Part shown: positions 6,052 to 6,134 of the stretch, one piece after another
How positions within the stretch are numbered: position 1 is the first letter of the stretch
Layout: the number at the start of each line of letters is the position of its first letter
NCBI GenBank assembly: GCA_964512985.1
Contig: CAZELI010000058.1
Coordinates: forward strand, 1 to 6,134
Reading direction: 5' to 3'
DNA from: CAYPGT01 sp964512985
GTDB lineage: Bacteria; Cyanobacteriota; Vampirovibrionia; LMEP-6097
DNA: 6,134 nucleotides
Position numbers and translations under genes: made by a program
The notes under the pieces: model-generated
Databases searched by the model: none
What the model was told of the DNA's origin: nothing
Seen by the model: the letters and a program-made list of their open reading frames with translations, nothing else

Positions 6052-6134
6052 TTATATGCTCATTAAGTTGTTTGCTGAACTCACATTCCTAACCAACTTA
6101 TCAATCGCCTTAGCTAGTAATCCAAAACGCTTCT
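6052..6134 (-). CDS. Possible C-terminal end of a convergent gene entering from the right
   Basis: On the minus strand an open frame runs from the window edge for 26 codons to a TAA at 6054-6052. It starts KRFGLLAKAIDKLVRN and ends NNLMSI, a plausible amphipathic helix. It would converge on res with an 11-bp gap. The evidence is thin: the plus strand is also open over the same bases from an ATG at 6056, and a 26-codon open stretch can occur by chance. No family can be named. Confidence 0.33.
   Translation of the reverse strand, partial: KRFGLLAKAIDKLVRNVSSANNLMSI

Noticed and set aside
6056..6134. Plus-strand open frame from ATG 6056 after res
   Set aside because: No SD precedes it, it lies directly behind the res stop with no promoter, and the opposite strand is open over the same bases; 26 codons cannot separate it from chance.
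1..6134. CRISPR arrays, tRNA or rRNA genes, insertion sequences, attachment sites
   Set aside because: No regularly spaced repeats, cloverleaf-like segments, transposase or integrase frames, or flanking direct repeats were seen on either strand.

Overview
This window holds a compact defence locus from an AT-rich bacterial genome; by eye roughly one third of bases are G+C. Two features give a weak hint of a low-GC bacterium, perhaps Bacillota: a consensus sigma-70/sigma-A type promoter and a strong AAGGAGG Shine-Dalgarno (SD) site, both serving the leftmost partial gene. Host taxonomy cannot be fixed from this sequence.

Layout from left to right. Positions 1-37 carry the first 12 codons of a gene leaving the window on the minus strand, with a well-formed promoter and SD. 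A divergent intergenic stretch (38-177) follows, with a 26-bp near-perfect inverted repeat ending two bases before the first possible start of the next gene. Positions 178-927 encode a 249-aa single-span membrane protein that I do not recognise. Convergent to it, with the two stop codons overlapping in the same TTAA, is a small XRE-family helix-turn-helix (HTH) regulator on the minus strand (924-1160). A 124-bp divergent region (1161-1284) contains a plausible promoter for the next operon, with repeat elements between its -35 and -10 hexamers.

The core is a two-gene type III restriction-modification operon. mod (1285-3354) is a 689-aa beta-class amino-methyltransferase with DPPF before FFCGSG. 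res (3354-6041) is an 895-aa superfamily 2 (SF2) helicase/translocase with a C-terminal PD-(D/E)xK nuclease. They overlap by one base (TAATG). All key catalytic motifs are present and neither frame is broken, so the system looks complete and potentially active. The last 93 bases contain the possible 3' end of a convergent minus-strand gene.

How the parts may work together: Mod methylates host sites and, with Res, forms the ATP-driven complex that cuts unmodified DNA. The divergent XRE protein is the size of a restriction-modification controller (C) protein and is placed to regulate mod-res from the shared intergenic region; this is inference. The membrane protein may be an accessory component or merely a passenger. 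The points most worth a second look are the Mod architecture (short gap between catalytic motifs, long conserved-looking C-terminal region), the C-like regulator next to a type III system, the inverted repeat at 150-175, and the uncharacterised membrane protein.
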